Shown here: piece by piece, positions 35,149 through 43,448 of the stretch | How the letters are laid out: every line of letters starts with the position of its first letter | How positions within the stretch are numbered: position 1 is the stretch's first letter | Origin: Pseudomonadota bacterium | GTDB lineage: Bacteria > Desulfobacterota > Desulfobacteria > Desulfobacterales > Desulfobacteraceae | Assembly (NCBI GenBank): GCA_018821535.1 | Contig: JAHJLV010000001.1 | Span: 84,777-148,776, forward strand | Direction: 5' to 3' | Length of the DNA stretch: 64,000 bases | The notes under the pieces: model-generated | The model's database searches: none | The model's input: the letters and a program-made list of their open reading frames with translations, nothing else | What the model was told of the DNA's origin: nothing | Program-made: the position numbers and the translations under genes

Positions 35149-35919
35149 ATGGCGAGTATAATCAAACGGAGTATTGGTAGGATTTTTAATCTGCTTGGAT
35201 ATAATCTTGTAAAAAGATCCGGGGATGAAATTATCTTTCCAATTGATATGGAAGACTCGGTACGGGATATTATTAGATCTGTAAAACCATTTACCATGAC
35301 ATCCATTGAACGTATATACGGTTTGATAAAAAGCGTTGATTATATAACTTCAAATGAGATCGAAGGTGACATCGTTGAATGCGGTGTATGGCAAGGTGGA
35401 AGCATGATGTCCGTTGCCCAGCGCCTTTGTCAGAAAAAGTCTGTGAAAAGGGGGCTCTGGCTTTATGATACATTTGAAGGTATGCCGGCACCGACCAGCC
35501 TGGATTATTCCAAGCGAAGTGGTGATGCACGTAGCAAATTTAATAAAACGACTACTGACGGTGAATTCTCAGACTGGTGTAATGCCGATATTGCAACAGT
35601 CAGGCATAATCTTGGCACCACTTCTTATCCTGAAGACAAGATCAAGTACATAAAAGGTAAAGTTGAAGATACCATTCCCGGCAATTTGCCTGAAAAGATT
35701 GCATTATTACGCCTTGATACGGATTGGTATGAATCGACAAAACATGAATTGATCCACCTGTATCCCCTGTTGGTTTTCGGCGGAGTGATCATCATTGATG
35801 ATTATGGCCACTGGGAGGGATGCAGAACAGCAGTGGATGAGTTTATGGAAACTTTGGAAAAACCGCCATTGCTTAACCGTCTGGACTATACGGGCAGAAT
35901 TGGCGTGAAGCTGGGATAA
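35149..35919 (+). CDS. TylF/MycF-type O-methyltransferase
   Basis: Start set at ATG 35149 (256 aa), 8 bp after GGAG; a TTG at 35104 overlapping the previous stop is the alternative. TSNEIEGDIVECGVWQGGSM is the SAM loop typical of the TylF family, LWLYDTFEGMPAP is strand 2, and LRLDTDWYESTKHEL...GGVIIIDDYGHWEG supplies the two Asp metal ligands. TylF and MycF methylate deoxysugar hydroxyls in macrolides; relatives in surface-glycan loci methylate sugars. It is one of several methyltransferases in this block. Confidence 0.88.
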   Translation: MASIIKRSIGRIFNLLGYNLVKRSGDEIIFPIDMEDSVRDIIRSVKPFTMTSIERIYGLIKSVDYITSNEIEGDIVECGVWQGGSMMSVAQRLCQKKSVKRGLWLYDTFEGMPAPTSLDYSKRSGDARSKFNKTTTDGEFSDWCNADIATVRHNLGTTSYPEDKIKYIKGKVEDTIPGNLPEKIALLRLDTDWYESTKHELIHLYPLLVFGGVIIIDDYGHWEGCRTAVDEFMETLEKPPLLNRLDYTGRIGVKLG

Positions 35920-35934
35920 GTTAAAGACTGAAAA

Positions 35935-36594
35935 ATGGGTATTTTAACATTCCGCAGATATTTTCTTGATCAGGTGCTGGAAAAAATTGAGTTTTCAGGC
36001 AAGGTGCTTGATATCGGGGGTGTGAGAGAGAATCAAAGAGGCCGTTTCAGACCACCGATGGGAAATGTGAAATCCTGGCAGTATCTGAACATTGATGCCT
36101 CTACCAGTCCGGACTATTGCTGTTCTGCAGAGAATATCCCGATAAAGGACAGTGAACTGGATATGATTCTCATGGCTGAGGTTATGGAGCATTTAGAAAA
36201 TCCAGGAATGGTTCTAAGCGAGTGTCACAGAATCCTTAAGGCTGATGGAAAAATCGTCATTACAACCCCGTTCATGTATATGATTCATGCACATCCTCAT
36301 GATTATCAGCGCTGGACACTTGAAGGAATACAGCGGGAAATGATTCGTGCAGGGTTTGCTGTGAAAGATATTCAACCCATGGGCGGGCTTTTTGCTGCTG
36401 TTTATGACCTTGTAAGAGGCGGGCTGGTACTTGCTTCGACAAACAGCAGAAAACTGAGTAACCGAGCGATTGTTAAATTTGTGCTGCCAATATTTTTTCA
36501 ATTATTTTTATTGCTGGATAAAAAATATGACTACAAACGCAATTGGATTACTACCGGTTACTGCGCAATAGGAAAAAAGAAAATTCTTAAATGA
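35935..36594 (+). CDS. Class I SAM-dependent methyltransferase (Methyltransf_11 type)
   Basis: Encodes 219 aa. KVLDIGGVRENQRG is the SAM loop, YLNIDAST strand 2, MILMAEVMEHLENPGMVLSE the E-H-L segment of Methyltransf_11, and KIVITTPFMYMIHAHPHDYQRWT the following strand and loop seen in enzymes of glycan clusters. The C-terminal 60 residues are hydrophobic (PIFFQLFLLLD) and may sit at the membrane. It overlaps the next glycosyltransferase by ATGA. Substrate unknown. Confidence 0.82.
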   Translation: MGILTFRRYFLDQVLEKIEFSGKVLDIGGVRENQRGRFRPPMGNVKSWQYLNIDASTSPDYCCSAENIPIKDSELDMILMAEVMEHLENPGMVLSECHRILKADGKIVITTPFMYMIHAHPHDYQRWTLEGIQREMIRAGFAVKDIQPMGGLFAAVYDLVRGGLVLASTNSRKLSNRAIVKFVLPIFFQLFLLLDKKYDYKRNWITTGYCAIGKKKILK

Positions 36595-37646
36595 AAATTT
36601 TTATTTCTTATAAAATTCCAAAGCAGATCTCCGGCGGGGGGAATCAATTTTTAAAATCATTCCGGAAAATGTGTATAAAAAATAAATGCCACGCTTCATA
36701 TCCTGAGGAAGCTGATATCTGTCTGTTTAACAGCCACCAATATGCTTTAGATACATTTCTTTTAAAAAAACGGAAAAAAAACCTGATATTGATCCACCGA
36801 ATTGACGGTCCGATGCGTTTGTATAATGATCTGACAGATAAGCGTGATTTAATCGTCAATACAATTAATCAATACTTTGCGGACGGTTCTGTTTTTCAGT
36901 CAGAATGGTCAAAACTGCATAATGGCAGAATGGGGCTTAAAATTAAACCTTTCAATACGGTGATAAAAAATGCACCGGACGGTAAAATTTTTAATGCGGA
37001 GAACAGGATTCCATTCTCCATGGATCGGAAAATCCGTCTTGTCTGTGCGTCATGGTCCCACAACTGGAAAAAAGGATTTGAGGTGTATCAGTGGCTGGAC
37101 CGTAATCTGAATTATTCAAAGTACGAACTGACATTTATAGGAAACAGTCCTGTCCGGTTCTCAAATATCAGACAGATCGGCCCGTTGTCCAGCCAGGCGC
37201 TGTCAGATGAATTCAAAAGAAATGATATCTTTATTACGGCCTCACAGAAAGATCCTTGTTCCAATGTCTTGATTGAGGCAATGCACTGTGGCCTGCCTTG
37301 TGTCGCCCTGAGAGATGGAGGACATCCTGAAATTATCGCAAACGGCGGCGAGCTTTTTGAAACAGCCGATCAGATTCCATACCTTTTAGAAAAAATCTGC
37401 AATGATTATGCATCCTATCAGGGCAGGATTGAGTTGGAGACAATGGAAGAAGTGTGGGGGCAATATTTTGCTTTTATGGAGTGCATATATGACAAAATGC
37501 AGCAAAGGGAATATTCACCAAAAAGAATTACGATAGCCGGAGCTGTGAAGTTACTGTCAGTCCTGTTATGGAGCCGGGTATATCCTGTGTTCAGAAATCG
37601 TACTGAAAAATTGACTGGATTGAGAGAAACGACGCAAAGACCATAA
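36591..37646 (+). CDS. Glycosyltransferase family 4-type (GT-B)
   Basis: Encodes 351 aa. KIPKQISGGGNQFLKSF starts the acceptor domain with a GGG loop; HRIDGPMRLYND and FQSEWSK are common in this subgroup. The donor domain has VCASWSHNWKKGFEVYQWL, DIFITASQKDPCSNVLIEAMHCGLPCVALRDGGHPEI (E-x7-E equivalent). Acts on the lipid-linked glycan in the cytoplasm. Donor unknown. The next gene begins 1 bp after its stop. Confidence 0.85.
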   Translation: MKIFISYKIPKQISGGGNQFLKSFRKMCIKNKCHASYPEEADICLFNSHQYALDTFLLKKRKKNLILIHRIDGPMRLYNDLTDKRDLIVNTINQYFADGSVFQSEWSKLHNGRMGLKIKPFNTVIKNAPDGKIFNAENRIPFSMDRKIRLVCASWSHNWKKGFEVYQWLDRNLNYSKYELTFIGNSPVRFSNIRQIGPLSSQALSDEFKRNDIFITASQKDPCSNVLIEAMHCGLPCVALRDGGHPEIIANGGELFETADQIPYLLEKICNDYASYQGRIELETMEEVWGQYFAFMECIYDKMQQREYSPKRITIAGAVKLLSVLLWSRVYPVFRNRTEKLTGLRETTQRP

Positions 37647-37647
37647 A

Positions 37648-38406
37648 TTGGAAAAAAGTGATTTTCATAATTCCTCAATTCGCTGGATCACCAGACAGGA
37701 AAACAGTGTTGGTATTTTTAATGTTGACTCAGTCCTTCGTGTGAGTTCAAAATCAAAAGCCTCTGCCTCTGAAAAAGTCTTTGCGCTGGGTTCCGGTGTG
37801 CTGGCAGGGAACATGTACCACGATCAGGATCTGGCAGTTGATCCGCCGTATTTTTTTCAGATAGCATGCAGTGATAAAGATCATGTGATCTTCAGAACCT
37901 ATCTTCACAGTGATTATCATAAAAAAATTGAAGCCTGCAATGATAAGGGCAGAGCAACCCGGACAGCCGACCCTAACAAGAAAAAATTTAAATCTCTCAA
38001 ACCGTATATTGTCAGAAAAAAAGCTTTAAAGTTAGACAATTTTGATACGCTCTATTCTGCCTGCAGACAAGATAGATTGGATCGACTGGATCTATCAGGA
38101 AAAATTGAGTATGAAACGCAATCCGGTTATGTTGTGGAGATTGAATTTCCGGTAAAACACATCAACTTTATCAAGAGAAAAAAAATATGGCAGATGGAGA
38201 CAGGCCCGATTCTTTTTGCAGGAAGGTCGATAGATAACACACCTGTGAAGATAATTGAGAGCCTTTGTCCTTGTTTTGTGCATGCCAATAGCTTTGATAA
38301 AGTATTTATTACAACCGATTTCCCTTTTAATGTCCGCAAAATTCAAGACATACCCGATACTGTTAATTACTCACTTGATTGTAAATTGTATTTTTTAATT
38401 TATTAA
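37648..38406 (+). CDS. Hypothetical protein, unrecognised
   Basis: Encodes 252 aa from TTG 37648. I do not recognise a family. It looks soluble and beta-rich (VGIFNVDSVLRVSS, YFFQIACSDKDHVIFRTYLH, KIEYETQSGYVVEIEFPVKHI), with a basic Lys/Arg-rich stretch around residues 103-130 (GRATRTADPNKKKFKSLKPY). No signal peptide, membrane segment or catalytic motif is evident. It lies between a glycosyltransferase (1 bp before) and a radical SAM gene (47 bp after), so it is surely part of the same transcript. It could be a binding or accessory protein, but that is a guess. Confidence 0.7.
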   Translation: MEKSDFHNSSIRWITRQENSVGIFNVDSVLRVSSKSKASASEKVFALGSGVLAGNMYHDQDLAVDPPYFFQIACSDKDHVIFRTYLHSDYHKKIEACNDKGRATRTADPNKKKFKSLKPYIVRKKALKLDNFDTLYSACRQDRLDRLDLSGKIEYETQSGYVVEIEFPVKHINFIKRKKIWQMETGPILFAGRSIDNTPVKIIESLCPCFVHANSFDKVFITTDFPFNVRKIQDIPDTVNYSLDCKLYFLIY

Positions 38407-38453
38407 AATCAGGCCCGGCCAAAAAAAAAGTGTTTAAATAGGAAAAACCATAT

Positions 38454-39947
38454 ATGAAAAAAGAAAATCCACATCTGCTGTTTATAAACTATCCGCTTTT
38501 AGACAAAGGCCTTGCATCCCATAACCTGGTGTATAAATCAGCCTCTCCGAATCTGGCGTTTGGTTATCTGGGAACAATTGCCCACAGTCTGGGATGCAAG
38601 GTTACAATTATTGATGCCAATTTTTATCTCAGACCATACACAACCGATCAGCTGATAGATAAAATCCTGGAACTGAAGCCAGATTTTATCGGATGTTCTG
38701 TCTTTATGGATAATGCGTTATGGGGATATGAGTTTTTAAAAATATTAAAAGAACAATACAAAGATTGTATTTATGTGGCAGGCGGTCCTCATCCGTCCAT
38801 ACTTCCGGAAGAGCCGCTGAGTCATGGTTTTGATATCAGCTGTAGAAAAGAAAGTGAAATAACCATTGAAGAACTGATTGGCTTTTTAAGAGGGAAAGTT
38901 GAACTCAAAGATATCAAAAGTATCACCTATTTTGATGAGAATAAAAAGATCATACATAACCCTGATCGAGAGATTGAAAAGAATCTGGATTTTGTTCCAA
39001 TGATAAATTACGACCTATTTGATACATTATATTTTTCAAAAGAGAATATTGAAAGAACAAAATTCCCTGTATTTGCATCCCGGGGATGCCCGAATAAATG
39101 TACATATTGCAATAGTTATGGGGTTTTCGGAACAAGATTCAGAACAAGGTCAGTAGAAAACATTCTGGAGGAGCTTGAACTGATTCATAAAAAATATGGT
39201 GTTAAAAAAATTAATTTTGTGGATGATTATTTTGTATTAAACAACAGGAGAGCCATTGAAATATGTAAAGGCATGATCGAAAGAGATATAAAGCTGTCCT
39301 GGGGATGCTATTCCAAAGCCGGGGCGATTTCTCCCGAGCTTTTTGATATGATGAAAAAATCAGGATGCGACCATATTGCTTATGGCGTGGAAAATGTGTA
39401 CCCGAAAACGCTAAAGCTTATCAATAAGAAAACCCCTCTGGATAAAATTAATGCAACCTATGAAGACACAAATCCCACCGGGATTGATTATAAAACCAAT
39501 ATCATGGCTGGTTTCCCCTGGGAAACAGTGCAAAGTGTAAGGGCAAATATTGATTTTATTCTTGAAAAAAAACGTAAATATGAAGCGAATTTTAATCCGG
39601 TTGTTTTGTACCCGGTGCCTAAAACAAAATTATATGAAGACTGGGTAGATAAGTTTCCGATAATTAAAGATCACTGGCTGAACAAAGAATTCATGATTGA
39701 TAATACTGATCTTTCGGGTGAGGGAAGAATGAAACTGAATTTCTTTAATCTTGATGAAAAGGTAATAAAAGAAATCAGGCTTTTGTTTTTCTGCTGCAGG
39801 ATACCATCGGTAAACCGCCTTACCGGTATTAACTATATTGTCTTGTATCCGTTCAATAAATTTTTCTATTCATACCAGGGTGCAAAGCTGCTCAGAACAA
39901 TTTATTATTCTTTTAAAAAAATTACAGCATTACTTCAAAAACAATAA
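38454..39947 (+). CDS. B12-binding-domain radical SAM protein
   Basis: Encodes 497 aa. B12-binding-like half: NLAFGYLGTIAHSLG, FIGCSVFMDNALWGYEF, VAGGPHPSILPEE. The GEGE block of its paralogues is changed here (CRKESEITIEEL). Radical SAM motif ASRGCPNKCTYC holds C212, C216 and C219; INFVDDYFVLN and YGVENVYPKTLKLINKKT follow. It is the fourth such protein in the cluster and lies just before gmd. DxHxxG is not visible. Substrate unknown. Confidence 0.85.
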   Translation: MKKENPHLLFINYPLLDKGLASHNLVYKSASPNLAFGYLGTIAHSLGCKVTIIDANFYLRPYTTDQLIDKILELKPDFIGCSVFMDNALWGYEFLKILKEQYKDCIYVAGGPHPSILPEEPLSHGFDISCRKESEITIEELIGFLRGKVELKDIKSITYFDENKKIIHNPDREIEKNLDFVPMINYDLFDTLYFSKENIERTKFPVFASRGCPNKCTYCNSYGVFGTRFRTRSVENILEELELIHKKYGVKKINFVDDYFVLNNRRAIEICKGMIERDIKLSWGCYSKAGAISPELFDMMKKSGCDHIAYGVENVYPKTLKLINKKTPLDKINATYEDTNPTGIDYKTNIMAGFPWETVQSVRANIDFILEKKRKYEANFNPVVLYPVPKTKLYEDWVDKFPIIKDHWLNKEFMIDNTDLSGEGRMKLNFFNLDEKVIKEIRLLFFCCRIPSVNRLTGINYIVLYPFNKFFYSYQGAKLLRTIYYSFKKITALLQKQ

Positions 39948-40051
39948 AATTCAAAGAAAAATTCGTGAATTCAGATATTCAATGAAATCCACGGAATTAA
40001 TTTGTGATAATTCAGCCTTGTTATAGAGGCTTTTATCTTGAAAGGAGAAGA

Positions 40052-41029
40052 ATGAAAAAAGCATTCATAACTGGAATAACGGGGCAGGATGGTTCTTACC
40101 TTGCAGAACTGCTGCTGGAAAAAGGCTACAAGGTCTATGGTTTTGTAAGACGTGTTGCGCTGGAGGATGAACAGCACAGAATGAGCCGGATACTTCATGT
40201 TTTAGATGATATTGAATTGATTCCCGGTTCCATGGAAAGCTATCCTTCAATCTATAAGGCTGTTTCAAGTATAAGGCCTGATGAGATTTACCACCTGGCG
40301 GCTCAGAGTTTTGTTTCGTACAGCTTTCAGGATGAATTCTCTACTCTGCAGTCCAATATCAGCGGGACCCATTATCTTCTTTCTGCAGTCAATGATATTG
40401 TGCCTGATTCAAGATTTTATTTTGCAGCCACAAGTGAAATGTTTGGAAAGGTGCGTGAAGTCCCCCAGAATGAGGATTCCCATTTTCATCCCCGATCTGT
40501 TTACGGGATTTCCAAAGTAGCTGGTTTTGATTTAACCAGAAATTACAGAGAAGCATATGATATTTTTGCCTGCAGCGGTATTTTATATAATCATGAATCC
40601 CCCAGAAGGGGATACGAATTTGTCACCAGAAAGATAACTTCGCACGTGGCAATGATAAAGTTGGGTATAAAAGAAAAGTTGGAGCTTGGTAATCTTGATG
40701 CCAAACGGGACTGGGGGCATGCAAAAGATTATGTAGATGCCATGTGGCGTATGCTTCAGCAGGAACAGCCGGATGATTACGTCATCTGCAGCGGTGAAAC
40801 CCATTCAGTCCGGGAGTTCTGTGAAAAAGCATTTAATGTGGCAGGGCTGGACTACAGAGATTATGTGATCACCAGTGAAAAGTTTTTCAGGCCTGCTGAA
40901 GTTGATATTCTGCTGGGTGATCATTCAAAAGCTGAAGAAATGCTCGGCTGGAAACCAACAGTCTCTTTTGATGAGCTGATCAATGAAATGGTTGAAAATG
41001 ATCTGAAATACTATAATGGGAAAAAATAA
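40052..41029 (+). CDS. gmd: GDP-mannose 4,6-dehydratase
   Basis: Encodes 325 aa from ATG 40052, which has AAAGGAG upstream. AFITGITGQDGSYLAELLLE is the Gmd N-terminus; HLAAQSFVSYSF, FAATSEMFGK, SVYGISKVAGF (Tyr-x3-Lys), NHESPRRGYEFVTRKI and LGNLDAKRDWGHAKDYV are all diagnostic. It makes GDP-4-keto-6-deoxymannose. No Fcl-type epimerase-reductase follows directly, so the intermediate may go to a different GDP-deoxysugar such as GDP-rhamnose or a keto-amino sugar. Confidence 0.95.
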   Translation: MKKAFITGITGQDGSYLAELLLEKGYKVYGFVRRVALEDEQHRMSRILHVLDDIELIPGSMESYPSIYKAVSSIRPDEIYHLAAQSFVSYSFQDEFSTLQSNISGTHYLLSAVNDIVPDSRFYFAATSEMFGKVREVPQNEDSHFHPRSVYGISKVAGFDLTRNYREAYDIFACSGILYNHESPRRGYEFVTRKITSHVAMIKLGIKEKLELGNLDAKRDWGHAKDYVDAMWRMLQQEQPDDYVICSGETHSVREFCEKAFNVAGLDYRDYVITSEKFFRPAEVDILLGDHSKAEEMLGWKPTVSFDELINEMVENDLKYYNGKK

Positions 41030-41041
41030 TCAGGGATACCG

Positions 41042-41848
41042 GTGAATATTTATTATGACAGCGCCAATCACAGGCTAGTATTCGTTAAGGATAAAGCTGA
41101 TTCCAGATTCTGGGAATCACACTGGGATACCTATAAAATTCATCAGATAATCCGGCCGGCTGTTTTCAGCCGCTCAGTATTAAGTCCAACAGGAAAGTAT
41201 CTTCCCAAAGGGTCACGCATCCTGGAAGGTGGATGTGGCCAAGCTCAATACGTCTGGGCACTGCACAGCAAAGGGTATGAAGCATATGGCGTGGATTATG
41301 CTAGAGAGACTGTTGAAAGAATCAAAAATATGATTCCGGAGATTAAGATATCCTATGGGGATGTCAGGGATCTGGACTTCAGTGATAATTTCTTTGACGG
41401 ATATTGGTCTCTCGGAGTTATTGAACATTTTTATGACGGGTTTGAGGATATCGCTTCTGAGATGAAAAGAGTCATACGGCCAGGTGGATATTTATTCCTA
41501 ACATTTCCGTGTATCTCAGGGTTCAGAGAAAAAAAAATAAAAGAGGGGAAATACGATATCTGGCAGGAATCACCTGAATTGACATCGAATTTTTATCAAT
41601 TTGCCCTGTCTTCAGAAAACGTTGAGTCTGAGTTTATAAAAAATGGGTTTGAGCTGGTTGCAAAAAAAAAGAATGCCGGGTTCAAGGGCATGAAGGATGA
41701 AATTGAACCCGGGCGTTTGAAACAGACAATGCAGAATATGTTTAATTCTAAAAACTATCTGATTAAAGGATTGAAATGGGGATTTGATCAGGTTCTTTCT
41801 CCGTATTTCGGACATATGCAGCTGCTGATTTTAAAGAATTCAAAATGA
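41042..41848 (+). CDS. Class I SAM-dependent methyltransferase
   Basis: Encodes 268 aa from GTG 41042, 12 bp after gmd. An N-terminal leader (FWESHWDTY) is followed by RILEGGCGQAQYVWALHSKG (SAM loop), GVDYARETVE (strand 2), DNFFDGYWSLGVIEHFYDG and GGYLFLTFPCISG. This is the Methyltransf_11/25 layout. The SAM loop reads E-G-G-C-G in place of the usual D-x-G-C-G, a conservative change. Probably decorates a sugar or lipid-linked glycan. It overlaps the next gene by ATGA. Confidence 0.85.
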   Translation: MNIYYDSANHRLVFVKDKADSRFWESHWDTYKIHQIIRPAVFSRSVLSPTGKYLPKGSRILEGGCGQAQYVWALHSKGYEAYGVDYARETVERIKNMIPEIKISYGDVRDLDFSDNFFDGYWSLGVIEHFYDGFEDIASEMKRVIRPGGYLFLTFPCISGFREKKIKEGKYDIWQESPELTSNFYQFALSSENVESEFIKNGFELVAKKKNAGFKGMKDEIEPGRLKQTMQNMFNSKNYLIKGLKWGFDQVLSPYFGHMQLLILKNSK

Positions 41849-42513
41849 GCAAAAAACCTATCCTTCGCTTTTTGTTGTTCACAGCATTAAATATACATAA
41901 TTATTCTTACAGGGCTGTAGGGAAACTGAGCCCTAAAATTGAGACTGATGGGCTCCACCCAAAGCATCGTCTGATGAAATATCATGATTGGTTTATTGCA
42001 AGAATTCAAAAAAACTGGGATGTCCTTGATATTGGCTGCGGCAGCGGAGCGTTGGCATTTGATATGCGACCTTATTGTAAGTCAGTTACAGCTGTTGATA
42101 TTGTTAAAAAAAATATAGTAAAAGCAAAAAAAACATACGCTGCGGATGGAATAAATTATATCTGCGCGGATGCAGTTCAATATGATTTTGAGAAAAAATT
42201 CAATGTAATTGTTCTTTCAAATGTTCTCGAGCATATTGAAAACAGGGTGGAATTTTTAAAAAAGATTTTCGTGAATCAGGATAAAAACACGCCTCCTGTT
42301 TTATTATTAAGGGTGCCTATGATTACAAGAGACTGGATTTCTTTGTACAAAAAGGAATTAGGGGTAGAGTGGCGTCTGGATAGAACGCATCATATCGAAT
42401 ACACCCTCGAACAAATATTTGATGAAATGGCTCAGGCGGGTCTTGAGGTTAAGGAATATAATATCCAGTTTGGAGAGTTTTATGGTGTTATTATTTCCAA
42501 CAAACAAACCTGA
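41845..42513 (+). CDS. Class I SAM-dependent methyltransferase
   Basis: Encodes 222 aa. DVLDIGCGSGALAFDMRPYC is the SAM loop, AVDIVKKNIVKAKK strand 2 and VIVLSNVLEHIENRVEFLKK the E-H motif block. This plain Methyltransf_11/UbiE-like protein follows another methyltransferase with overlapping stop and start, so the two may act in succession on the same glycan. The basic N-terminus with some hydrophobic residues (ILRFLLFTALNIHNYSY) may contact the membrane. Substrate unknown. Confidence 0.85.
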   Translation: MSKKPILRFLLFTALNIHNYSYRAVGKLSPKIETDGLHPKHRLMKYHDWFIARIQKNWDVLDIGCGSGALAFDMRPYCKSVTAVDIVKKNIVKAKKTYAADGINYICADAVQYDFEKKFNVIVLSNVLEHIENRVEFLKKIFVNQDKNTPPVLLLRVPMITRDWISLYKKELGVEWRLDRTHHIEYTLEQIFDEMAQAGLEVKEYNIQFGEFYGVIISNKQT

Positions 42514-42545
42514 TTTTTCCATCCTTATCTACAAAGGTTGAAAAT

Positions 42546-43448
42546 TTGTCCGAGCAAAAATTAATTTCCATCTGTATCCCGACATTTAACAGGTGCCAGC
42601 TTATAAAAGGTCTGTTGCTGCAGTTAAATGATGTTGCGGGATTACCATTTGAAGTAGTTGTCGTGAATGACGGGTCCACAGATGGTACATATGGGTTGCT
42701 CGAGGCTGTCCCGGAAAAGTTAAATTACCCTTTAAATATCTTTCATCAGGAAAACAAGGGGCGGGCATCTGCGTTAAAAAAGGCTGTCATGGCTGCCAAT
42801 GGTGAATTTGTTATTATAATGGATGATGACGATCGATTTGTTATATCCTGCTTAGAACAGGTTCCTGTTGATATAGAAAATGATTTGAATAATTTGAAAT
42901 CAGGAAGAGAAATTGCAGGGCTTGTCTATCTGGCTGATGATATTAACGAGAATAAACTTGTTGGAACAAAGTTTCCCTATAATAATTTTGTTTCAAATTT
43001 AACTGAAATAAGAGCAGATTATCATGTCAAAGGCGATAAAAAGGAAGTGATCAGGAGGTCAATTCTTCAGGATGTGATGTACACGGTTCCTGATGGAGAA
43101 AAGCGGATGCCTACAACTGTTTTATGGGCAAGAATTGCAAAAAAATATGATGTTATTTTTAAAAATACAGCACTGATTAAAAAACAGTACTTAAGTGACG
43201 GACTCACTAAAAATTTGACAAAGAATAGAGTTGAAAATCCAGTCAGTGCGATGATGGGCTATTTTGAAGTTATTACGTCGCCTGAAGAAATTTTTAGGTC
43301 TAAAAAATATATGTTGAGAAATTCTATTAATTATTTTCGGTTTTATTTTCATCTCAAGAATAAATTTTCGATTTTTTATTTTCTTTTTGCCGGGATTATT
43401 GGCTGGACAGCCTCAATTTATGATCAGATTGTGATCAGATTTAAATGA
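42546..43448 (+). CDS. Glycosyltransferase family 2 (GT-A)
   Basis: Encodes 300 aa from TTG 42546. ISICIPTFNRCQLIKGLLLQ, VVVNDGSTDGT (first Asp of the nucleotide site) and FVIIMDDDDRFV (DxD metal site) define a GT2 enzyme. The last 50 residues contain hydrophobic stretches (FSIFYFLFAGIIGWTASIY) that likely anchor it to the membrane. It adds a sugar to the lipid-linked chain. It overlaps the next transferase by ATGA. Confidence 0.88.
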   Translation: MSEQKLISICIPTFNRCQLIKGLLLQLNDVAGLPFEVVVVNDGSTDGTYGLLEAVPEKLNYPLNIFHQENKGRASALKKAVMAANGEFVIIMDDDDRFVISCLEQVPVDIENDLNNLKSGREIAGLVYLADDINENKLVGTKFPYNNFVSNLTEIRADYHVKGDKKEVIRRSILQDVMYTVPDGEKRMPTTVLWARIAKKYDVIFKNTALIKKQYLSDGLTKNLTKNRVENPVSAMMGYFEVITSPEEIFRSKKYMLRNSINYFRFYFHLKNKFSIFYFLFAGIIGWTASIYDQIVIRFK

